From the NCBI GenBank assembly GCA_036986255.1, contig BTRF01000004.1, positions 1 to 20,412 on the forward strand: a stretch of 20,412 nucleotides of DNA, given 5' to 3'. Below are positions 6,770 to 12,590 of this stretch, piece after piece; the stretch's first letter is position 1, and each line of letters opens with the position of its first letter. The notes under the pieces were generated by a model. It worked only from the letters and a program-made list of their open reading frames with translations. It was not told where the DNA came from and did no database searches. The translations under genes and the position numbers were made by a program. Source of the DNA: BTRF01 sp036986255. GTDB taxonomy: Bacteria; Patescibacteriota; WWE3; 9FT-COMBO-53-11.

Positions 6770-6958
6770 TCACCTCCTTTGCGGCTCATCTCCCTTCGAT
6801 CCCTGAAGGAAGTAGTAAACTGCCAAACCAACCGCGGCAGTAGAAATAATCACATTAGTCCAATGAATTCCATGCCCAGCGATAAAGGCCGTGTAAACAA
6901 AATACAGGATGGCAAAGACTATAAAATATATACTTAAGGTCCTATTGCTTATTTTTAT
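6770..6958 (-). CDS. Candidate two-helix membrane miniprotein, no normal start
   Basis: A minus-strand frame of up to 62 codons fills the gap between the CHTC thioredoxin and eight-Cys genes. It encodes two hydrophobic helices (YFIVFAILYFVYTAFIAG and VIISTAAVGLAVYYFL) joined by a short His-containing loop, and ends with a charged tail, GSKGDEPQRR. Its TGA stop lies within the strong SD of the next gene, a usual arrangement for coupled genes. However, no ATG, GTG or TTG occurs in frame before the first helix; only ATA (6958, 6952) or CTG could begin it. It may be a real gene with a rare start, or a remnant whose start has been lost. Confidence 0.4.
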   Translation of the reverse strand: MKISNRTLSIYFIVFAILYFVYTAFIAGHGIHWTNVIISTAAVGLAVYYFLQGSKGDEPQRR

Positions 6959-7212
6959 TTTTGAATACTTTGCAACTTCTTTACCAAATCTTCTTTTTTA
7001 ATCATCCCCATTGAGAAGAGTTCACCGTTAATAATCAGGCCCGGACTCGACATAATCCTGTATTTTTGGAGCAACTCCAAGCCCTCTTCGGTGGTGGCAT
7101 TAATCTTTTCAACTTTAAGGTCAGGAAATTGCGGTTGAATCTCTTTGATCATCTCCATTACCAGCTTGCATGTATGGCAACCGGGAACATGGACGAATTG
7201 AAGTTTAATCAT
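6955..7212 (-). CDS. Small CHTC thioredoxin-fold protein (AhpF N-domain-like)
   Basis: This 85-residue paralogue of the CHNC protein has active site GCHTC (C12, C15) and cis-Pro segment IMSSPGLIING (P57) at the same positions. It lacks a signal peptide. The gene begins 23 bases after the stop of the CcdA/DsbD-like gene, so the two are in one operon and the protein is a likely cytoplasmic electron donor to that carrier. The ATG at 7212 fits the family core, and an upstream in-frame TTG at 7239 overlaps the previous gene. No clear SD is seen for either start. Two donors with different central dipeptides (HT and HN) may differ in redox potential or partner. Confidence 0.88.
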   Translation of the reverse strand: MIKLQFVHVPGCHTCKLVMEMIKEIQPQFPDLKVEKINATTEEGLELLQKYRIMSSPGLIINGELFSMGMIKKEDLVKKLQSIQK

Positions 7213-7235
7213 AGTATTGAAAGTATACCGGATTA

Positions 7236-8306
7236 TCAATCATGCTGGTGTCCCTCCATTTTCTCCATTTGTTCCGGCTCTTTCCTTTTTTTGAGGTAAT
7301 ACCAAAGAACAGGAATCGCAACCAAAGCCAAAAGAACCCAACCGGCGTACTCAGATGAGATCCAATCTCCCACGGCGTGTTCATGTTCAAGGGATATCTC
7401 CGCCATTTTTTGGCCAAAGATCCCCTTGATCCACTGGTTCCAAACAACATGGACTATGGAGCGTTCGTACCACTCGTGGGCAACTCCGATCACAAAAATC
7501 GCGGCGCCCAAAAACACCAGCGACCAGCCGGTAATCTTTTTAACCAAAACAGCTTTCTTAAACAGCCAGTTGGAAACATTAAATCCGAAAAGAGCGAGAA
7601 GCACTGCCAAAATCAAGGGGAGAACGCGGCCGACGCTGTAGACAATCATCAGCATCCACCCATAAAAGATATTCCCGACAAAGACAATGTCGGCCAAAAG
7701 CAGATAGTGAAGAGGGTTCGGGCAGCTTACTCCAGCATTCCCCAGAAAGAGGCCGAGCAGAAAAACCTTCCAGTAATCGTTCTTTTGTTTTTGGATGAAA
7801 TCCGGCTGTTTAGCCCCTAAGCTTGGTACTACTTTCGCCTTTATGAGGCCTAGTTCTGACAAACCCCAAACGAGAGAAATAACACCGCCGATCGCGAAAA
7901 AGATTTTGCTCAGGACCGATACCTGACTTATTATTTCATTAAGATTAAGCGCTTTACCAAGGGCGGCCAGAGCGATTCCGTAAATAGAGAGCGTAACGCT
8001 GAGGCCGGCGGCAAACCAAAGCGACATCAGCAACCCCTTTTTGAAGCTTTCTTTTATGGCAATCGGAATAATGATAAACACCAATGGGAGCGTGCAGGGT
8101 AAAAAGAGCATGGAAAGGCCCGTAAAAAGAGCGAATGTGTAATTGACAGCAGCAGCAGCAGCTTCGGTATTAAAAAGGTAATAAAAACCAAAACCCACCA
8201 CCCCAAGGAACGCAATAAGCGTTAAGACTAGGCCAAGCTTGGAACGCTGAATCTTCGATCTCGGAGGCATGCTTGGCTGTTGAGGTTCTTTCATTGAGTG
8301 ATCCAT
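7236..8306 (-). CDS. CcdA/DsbD-type transmembrane thiol carrier 1
   Basis: This 356-residue protein has about eight transmembrane helices. Two membrane-embedded cysteines, C71 in FLPCTLPLV and C195 in NAGVSCPNP, sit in Pro-rich motifs at equivalent places in the two halves, as in the electron-carrying CcdA/DsbD core. Such proteins take electrons from cytoplasmic thioredoxin and deliver them outside. The N-terminus and the Lys/Arg-rich C-terminus should be cytoplasmic, putting the loop between the last two helices (about 280-320, with EHEHAVGD) outside. In the sister protein this loop holds the eight-Cys domain; here that domain is a separate protein in the same operon. The tail GHQHD and head MDHSM are His-rich. 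It is the first gene after the second CsoR-type operator. Confidence 0.87.
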   Translation of the reverse strand: MDHSMKEPQQPSMPPRSKIQRSKLGLVLTLIAFLGVVGFGFYYLFNTEAAAAAVNYTFALFTGLSMLFLPCTLPLVFIIIPIAIKESFKKGLLMSLWFAAGLSVTLSIYGIALAALGKALNLNEIISQVSVLSKIFFAIGGVISLVWGLSELGLIKAKVVPSLGAKQPDFIQKQKNDYWKVFLLGLFLGNAGVSCPNPLHYLLLADIVFVGNIFYGWMLMIVYSVGRVLPLILAVLLALFGFNVSNWLFKKAVLVKKITGWSLVFLGAAIFVIGVAHEWYERSIVHVVWNQWIKGIFGQKMAEISLEHEHAVGDWISSEYAGWVLLALVAIPVLWYYLKKRKEPEQMEKMEGHQHD

Positions 8307-8348
8307 ATTTTATTTTCTTCCCTAGGGTTCTTTCTACTATCCTTCCCC

Positions 8349-8372
8349 GTTATACCCCCCTCACAGGGGTAC
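8349..8372. promoter_or_regulatory. CsoR-type operator, copy 2
   Basis: The plus strand reads TATACCCCCC-TCAC-AGGGGTAC, an interrupted palindrome matching the site before csoR. It lies directly downstream of the -10 element, at the same distance as in copy 1. The same repressor probably controls the redox operon from here. Confidence 0.75.
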
Positions 8373-8378
8373 GTATCA

Positions 8379-8408
8379 TATATAGCAAGAATGGTCTTTT
8401 AATGTCAA
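8379..8408 (-). promoter_or_regulatory. Sigma70-type promoter of the CcdA/thioredoxin operon
   Basis: On the minus strand, TTGACA (8408-8403) is followed after 18 bases by TATATA (8384-8379). Spacing and flanking bases nearly duplicate those of the csoR promoter. The expected start near 8372 falls at the edge of the operator. The leader to the ATG at 8306 is about 65 bases. Confidence 0.8.
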
Positions 8409-8440
8409 GAGTGCACACGAGCGAAGCGAGGCGCACTCTT
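8407..8440. repeat. Inverted repeat upstream of the second operator-promoter
   Basis: AAGAGTGC and GCACTCTT flank a 18-base loop containing GAGCGAAGCGAG, and the arm touches the -35 element. The remainder of this 260-base spacer contains further short repeats (CTTCCGAACGCAGTGAGGAAG) but no gene that I can support. Confidence 0.5.
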
Positions 8441-8516
8441 GTGCTTCCGAACGCAGTGAGGAAGGAACAATAGTGAGCAACGCAGGCGCCTATCCCTCAA
8501 CCCTAAAGGCTAGAGT

Positions 8517-8559
8517 ACTGCTCCCCCTGGTCTCTGATCTCTGATTTCTGGCTAGCTAC
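8517..8559. repeat. Operon-end repeat, copy B
   Basis: This stretch matches copy A (5897-5946) from ACTGCTCCCCCTG to GGCTAGCTAC with one fewer internal CTGATCTCTGG-like unit. It lies just after the stop of the second CcdA/DsbD-like gene. The paired positions suggest that a segment containing operon end, promoter and operator was duplicated. Confidence 0.7.
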
Positions 8560-8569
8560 CGTCTGCCGG

Positions 8570-9727
8570 CTAATGACTACCCGCCGATTCCTTTTCTGAG
8601 TCCTTCTTCTTCGAAAGCTTCTCTTTAGCAAGGTACCAAACTGCAGGACCAAGGATCAGACCGCCCAACAGGGCAAAGGCAGGCTTCTCGGTTTTCTTCG
8701 CAATCTCGAAAACCCCTCTCCCCTCCGCCAAACCCCTGCGGCATTCCTCACAAACTTTATCCAAGTGACCCTCATCTAAATGTACGCGGCATTCGCAGGT
8801 GTTGTTGGGAAACATCCCATCCGTCAAGCACTGCGTGCAGGCCGGGACGATACAGCACTCGTATTCGGCCACCTGACTTCCCCCCACATCTCCGAACCAC
8901 CTCGTCCAACCGCTGTGAACAGGGGTATTCAGAAACCAGTAATGACCGTAAAACCCCCACACCACAATAACAGCCCCCGTCAGGATCAAAGCCCAAGCAG
9001 TGGTCTTTTGGATGGCGGCCTTTTTCTTCAAAAACCATATCGAGGCATTTACTCCCACAATCGCAAGAATTGTGATTGCCAAGAGGGGCAGAAATCTCCC
9101 CAAGCCGTTCACGGCTTGGAGGCCCGCTCCGTAAACAACGCTCCCGCTAGCGGCGATGTAGGTCAAAATCACATAGGTTGCGGGATTCGGGCAAGCAATT
9201 CCGGCGTTGCCCAGAAAGAGGCCCATAAAGAAGGCCTTCAAGTAGTCCCCCTGCTTCTGAATAATTTGGGGAGTCTCCTTGCCGTAGGAAGGAAGTTTAA
9301 GACGGAGAAGACCAAGCTCCTCCAGCCCAAAAAGCAGAGCCGCCGTCCCTGCGACCAAGTACATCCACTTGCCGATCTTTTCCAAACCCAAAATCTTACC
9401 GGCCCAAGCCACAATCACCCCGTAAATGCTTAAGGTGATGATCAGCCCCAGTCCAAAGAGAATCGCCATGAGCAGCCCCTTCTTTGGATTCTGACCCATT
9501 GCCAAAGGGACAATCACGAAGACAAGAGGAAAGGTGCAGGGAAGCACAATCATGGAGAGCCCGGCCGCAAAGGACAAGGTCAGACCTACCGTCTGGCCGG
9601 GAGTGGAGGCCAGCCAAAACAAACCCACCAAAAAGATCGTCGTAAGAAGGAAAAATGCGCCAATAAGGTAAGCCCGCGTTTTCTTCTGGGCCGGGCTCAG
9701 TTCTCGAGAGGGTACGGTTCTTTCCAC
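8570..9727 (-). CDS. CcdA/DsbD-type carrier 2 with fused eight-Cys domain
   Basis: This 385-residue paralogue of carrier 1 has the core cysteines C64 (VLPCTFPLV) and C179 (NAGIACPNP) in about eight transmembrane helices. The loop between the last two helices holds eight cysteines: C291, C292, C297, C300, C311, C313, C326 and C329. Their pattern, CC-x4-C-x2-C...C-x-C-R...C-x-E-C followed by EGRG, matches the membrane-anchored protein at 6331-6762. Charge distribution (KKK near residue 235, Lys-rich C-terminus) puts this loop outside the cytoplasm. The fused domain is a good candidate for the immediate electron acceptor or a metal-binding site. The GTG start has no properly spaced SD; a promoter seven bases upstream suggests a leaderless message. 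A stop lies just upstream in frame, so no longer start is possible. Confidence 0.87.
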   Translation of the reverse strand: MERTVPSRELSPAQKKTRAYLIGAFFLLTTIFLVGLFWLASTPGQTVGLTLSFAAGLSMIVLPCTFPLVFVIVPLAMGQNPKKGLLMAILFGLGLIITLSIYGVIVAWAGKILGLEKIGKWMYLVAGTAALLFGLEELGLLRLKLPSYGKETPQIIQKQGDYLKAFFMGLFLGNAGIACPNPATYVILTYIAASGSVVYGAGLQAVNGLGRFLPLLAITILAIVGVNASIWFLKKKAAIQKTTAWALILTGAVIVVWGFYGHYWFLNTPVHSGWTRWFGDVGGSQVAEYECCIVPACTQCLTDGMFPNNTCECRVHLDEGHLDKVCEECRRGLAEGRGVFEIAKKTEKPAFALLGGLILGPAVWYLAKEKLSKKKDSEKESAGSH

Positions 9728-9734
9728 TTCTCCA

Positions 9735-9764
9735 GTTGTACCTTAATTGGAAGGTAAATTGCAA
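9735..9764 (-). promoter_or_regulatory. Possible leaderless promoter for CcdA/DsbD carrier 2
   Basis: TTGCAA (9764-9759), an 18-base spacer and TACAAC (9740-9735) end seven bases before the GTG start. Transcription would then begin at or next to the start codon, in keeping with the missing SD. Confidence 0.45.
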
Positions 9765-9789
9765 TCAGTTGCTGGCCACCACCTGCCAA

Positions 9790-10518
9790 CTACCGCTTTC
9801 TTAAAGTCAAAGTTCGCGCCCCGACGACAAACTCGTAGATCGGCCCTCCCACAAATCCCCAAGAGAACCCCCAAACTATCTCCGTCAGGGGAACGTGGCC
9901 AAAGAGGAGAATCCCCTGCGAAGTACCGTAAAGCTTCCAGATTTGCGCTAAGACTTGATGGACCTCCGTAAACAAGCTCAAGGGAATAATATAGATAACA
10001 AACATTACCAAGGCCACCAAGACTCCCGAGCCAACCGCATTAAGCCAGAGATCGGGGCGGAATAAAAGCATTACTGCCCCGGCGATAATCATTCCCAAGG
10101 AGCTGGCATAAATTGAGTTAACCCCCAGGAAAGTATTCAAACCTATCAGCACCCCCGCCAGAATCAGTCCAAAGACGAGAAGGAACCACTCCTTTTTAAG
10201 CTTCTTTTTTTCGCAAAAACAGATCCAATTGACAAAGACAACTTCGTAAATGACGGCGGCGATTCCCCCAATCGCAAAGCCGAAGATAAGATCCTCAAAA
10301 CCGCCCACGGGAAATTGAACCAAAATATGCGGCTGCCAATAATCCTTAAAGTACCAGTATTCGGAGAGGGGGCCAAAAACCGCCGCAACCACACTAAGCA
10401 CGAGCATCTCCCTCCGCAAGGACTTCTTCCGAGCAAACAAAGCCCCCCAAACCAAGAGGGAGAGTACTCCAAGGATTAAGTACCCAAACTTGTAAACGAA
10501 GTCATAGAACATCCCCAT
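9790..10518 (-). CDS. Lycopene-cyclase-domain-like membrane protein
   Basis: The 242-residue product is almost entirely membrane helices (seven or so). Two similar segments, FPVGGFEDLIFGFAIGG in the first half and HVPLTEIVWGFSWGF in the second, have the Pro-x2/x3-Glu-(hydrophobic)-Phe/Trp arrangement of the two CrtYc/CrtYd-type halves of heterodimeric lycopene cyclases. Each is preceded by an aromatic-rich stretch (YWYFKDYWQP, IWKLYGTSQG). I infer membership of the broad lycopene-cyclase-domain superfamily but not carotenoid cyclisation: no other carotenoid gene is in the window and the Glu-Glu pair is reduced to Glu-Asp or a single Glu. The start is uncertain among ATG 10518, ATG 10512 and TTG 10530. 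Confidence 0.6.
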   Translation of the reverse strand: MGMFYDFVYKFGYLILGVLSLLVWGALFARKKSLRREMLVLSVVAAVFGPLSEYWYFKDYWQPHILVQFPVGGFEDLIFGFAIGGIAAVIYEVVFVNWICFCEKKKLKKEWFLLVFGLILAGVLIGLNTFLGVNSIYASSLGMIIAGAVMLLFRPDLWLNAVGSGVLVALVMFVIYIIPLSLFTEVHQVLAQIWKLYGTSQGILLFGHVPLTEIVWGFSWGFVGGPIYEFVVGARTLTLRKR

Positions 10519-10575
10519 ACACAGGACCAAGTCCTAAAGAACCATAGGGGCAGAAAATGCTCTGCCCCGCGGTTT

Positions 10576-11541
10576 TCACTGGTTCTCTTCGCCTTCGCCG
10601 TTCTGGTTATTCGGGCTCTCGTTCTGCTCGCTGTTGTCCCCGTCCCGGCCGCTCTTGCTGGATTTCTCTACCTCACGGCTCTTTTCCTCCGCCGCCTCTA
10701 CCTCCTGCTGAGCTCCTTCCAGCGCTTCCTGGGCCTCGTTCGCGGTTTTCTCGAGCTTCTCATCCGCCTGATCGGCCGCTTCGGCCGCAGCTTCCTTGGA
10801 TTCCTCCTGCGCCTCCTCTAAGCGCTCAACGGCTTTCTCGGCCGCTTCAGCTGCTTCCTCAGCCTCTTCTTCCAGCCGCTCCGCCTTTCTTTCGGCGGCT
10901 TCCAACTCCTCCTCAATCCGGCGCTCATGCTCTTCCCGCGCCGCATCGGCCGCTTCTTCCTGGGCCTCCAAACCGTCCAAACGGGCCTTAACTCCCGCGA
11001 TCTGAGAACGCAGCGTGGCTACCAGATCCTCGTTACCGGCCTTTTGGGCAACCTCCAACTGAGCTTTGAGATCTTTCTTTTGAGTCTTAAGCTGGGCCTT
11101 GGCCGCCTTAAAGGAGTTCTCCAAAGCAGTTTCGGCCTCTTCAAACTCATCGTCAATCTGCTTGGCGAGGGCTTCAACCTGCTCACCCCGCCCAGCCAGA
11201 GTCTTGGCCAGGTCGGCCGCAGTCTTCCTTTGACCGGTGAGGTTGGCCAAAGCCACATCCAATCCCGGGGCATCAACGCCTTTCTGCGAAAGTAGGGCAT
11301 CAACCTCGGCAACTCGCTCACTCGCAAAAGTAGTCGTAAGCGTCATCCTATCTTTAAGGTTAAAGGTCAGCAAACTTTGAATCCGTTCAAAAAGAAGATC
11401 AAAAGTATATCCAAAACTTCCGGGCAAAACTCCCGGGTCCGGGAGAGCCGCTCCATCCGCAGTGGTCCCATGGGCCTGAACCCCTCTTCCTCCGGCAAGG
11501 AGAATCAAACCAAATCCTAAAATCACTAATGCTTTCCGCAT
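10576..11541 (-). CDS. Secreted DUF5667-type coiled-coil protein
   Basis: The 321-residue protein has a signal peptide (residues 1-23, ending GRGVQA) and then PGSFGYTFDLLFERIQSLLTF (40-60, outline), the recognisable start of a DUF5667 domain, an extracytoplasmic helical domain of unknown role. From about residue 150 it becomes a long Ala/Glu/Lys-rich coiled coil. It ends in a disordered Ser/Gly/Asn/Glu tail (SEQNESPNNQNGEGEE). The ATG is preceded by GGGGGTG and AAAGG. It starts only 22 bases after the dehydrogenase stop, so the two may be cotranscribed. The low-complexity coiled coil makes similarity searches unreliable; the DUF5667 call rests on the N-terminal motif. Confidence 0.8.
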   Translation of the reverse strand: MRKALVILGFGLILLAGGRGVQAHGTTADGAALPDPGVLPGSFGYTFDLLFERIQSLLTFNLKDRMTLTTTFASERVAEVDALLSQKGVDAPGLDVALANLTGQRKTAADLAKTLAGRGEQVEALAKQIDDEFEEAETALENSFKAAKAQLKTQKKDLKAQLEVAQKAGNEDLVATLRSQIAGVKARLDGLEAQEEAADAAREEHERRIEEELEAAERKAERLEEEAEEAAEAAEKAVERLEEAQEESKEAAAEAADQADEKLEKTANEAQEALEGAQQEVEAAEEKSREVEKSSKSGRDGDNSEQNESPNNQNGEGEENQ

Positions 11542-11563
11542 CCTTTATTCACCCCCTTTCACA

Positions 11564-12538
11564 TTATGACAACTCTTTGTTTACTAAATTTTGGGGAGGT
11601 TTACCGGAGAGGACATCCAAGATAGCTTGCGCTGCCAGAGTAGACATAGCCCCCCGCGCCTCATTGGTTGCCGAGGCGGTGTGGGGAGTCAGGACAACAT
11701 TCTCCAGATCGGCCAGGCCCGGCGCCAGACGGGGCTCCTCTTCGTAAACATCCAAAGCCGCCCCGGCGATGGTCTTGCTCTTAAGAGCTTCCACCAGCGC
11801 TTTCTCATCCACCACGGGCCCGCGGGAAGTATTAATAAGGTAGGCCGTCTTCTTCATCAAAGACAACTTTTCCGCATCGATCAGGTGGCGGGTAGCAGGG
11901 AGAAGAGGAACATGAATGGTAACGAAATCAGCCTCGCTGAGAAGATCATCGAGTTTACTCTTGTAAGTAGCCTCAAACTCCTTCTCAAAATCGGCGTTCT
12001 GCTTAACATCGTAATAGATAACCTTCATCCCCATTCCCTTCACAGCCATCTCCGAAATTCGGGAGCCAATACGGCCCAACCCCACCACGCCGAGCGTCTT
12101 GCCTTTAATCTCGGTTCCCAGAAGAAGCATCGGTTCCCAACCTTTATAGTTGCCGGCGCGGGTAAAGCGGTCGGCTTCGGGAATGCGCCGGCCAATTGCA
12201 AGAAGAAGCCCAAAGGCGTGCTCCGCCACCGCCTCGGTCAGAACCCCAGGGGTGTTGGCAACATAAATCTTCCGCTGGGTCGCCGCTTTCACATCGATAT
12301 TGTCAAAACCCACCGCATAGTTGGCGATGACTTTCAGTTGGGGACCAGCGGCATCCATCAACTCGGCGTCGATCTTATCGGTAAGGAGGGGGAGAAGAGC
12401 ATCTATGCCTTTAACTTTCTCGAGAAGCTGAGCCCGAGGGATCACCTGGTCCTTGTCGTAAACCTCAAGGTCGACCTTTCCCTCTAAAAGCTTCAACCCT
12501 TCATCCGGAATTTCCCTGGTAACGAATACGCGCGACAT
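11564..12538 (-). CDS. D-isomer-specific 2-hydroxyacid dehydrogenase (glyoxylate reductase type)
   Basis: The 324-residue cytoplasmic enzyme interconverts a 2-keto acid and a D-2-hydroxy acid using NAD(P)H. The Rossmann motif is GLGRIG (153-158). The catalytic triad is visible: R239 in NTSRGPVVDE, E268 in YEEEP and H286 in TPHTAS. The substrate-loop residues NYAVGFDNID (73-82) and the start VFVTREIPDEGLKLL are closest to the glyoxylate/hydroxypyruvate reductase (GyaR/D-glycerate dehydrogenase) branch rather than to phosphoglycerate dehydrogenase, since no ACT or ASB domain follows. Length is normal for the family. It may work with the PfkB kinase upstream in sugar-acid or glycerate metabolism, though that link is only by proximity. 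Confidence 0.92.
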   Translation of the reverse strand: MSRVFVTREIPDEGLKLLEGKVDLEVYDKDQVIPRAQLLEKVKGIDALLPLLTDKIDAELMDAAGPQLKVIANYAVGFDNIDVKAATQRKIYVANTPGVLTEAVAEHAFGLLLAIGRRIPEADRFTRAGNYKGWEPMLLLGTEIKGKTLGVVGLGRIGSRISEMAVKGMGMKVIYYDVKQNADFEKEFEATYKSKLDDLLSEADFVTIHVPLLPATRHLIDAEKLSLMKKTAYLINTSRGPVVDEKALVEALKSKTIAGAALDVYEEEPRLAPGLADLENVVLTPHTASATNEARGAMSTLAAQAILDVLSGKPPQNLVNKELS

Positions 12539-12590
12539 TCTAATTAAAAGAGTAGACCTTTTGTTCCCTAATTTTCAACTCTTGATCAGC

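Noticed and set aside
6763..6831. Longer start for the eight-Cys protein (23 extra residues)
   Set aside because: A strong SD sits ten bases before the TTG at 6762, and the extension would put charged residues before the signal anchor. It also overlaps the miniprotein frame.
10557..10991. Plus-strand Pro/Arg-rich frame opposite the DUF5667 gene
   Set aside because: It is the antisense of an Ala/Glu coiled-coil region, which readily yields long Pro/Ser/Arg-rich shadows.
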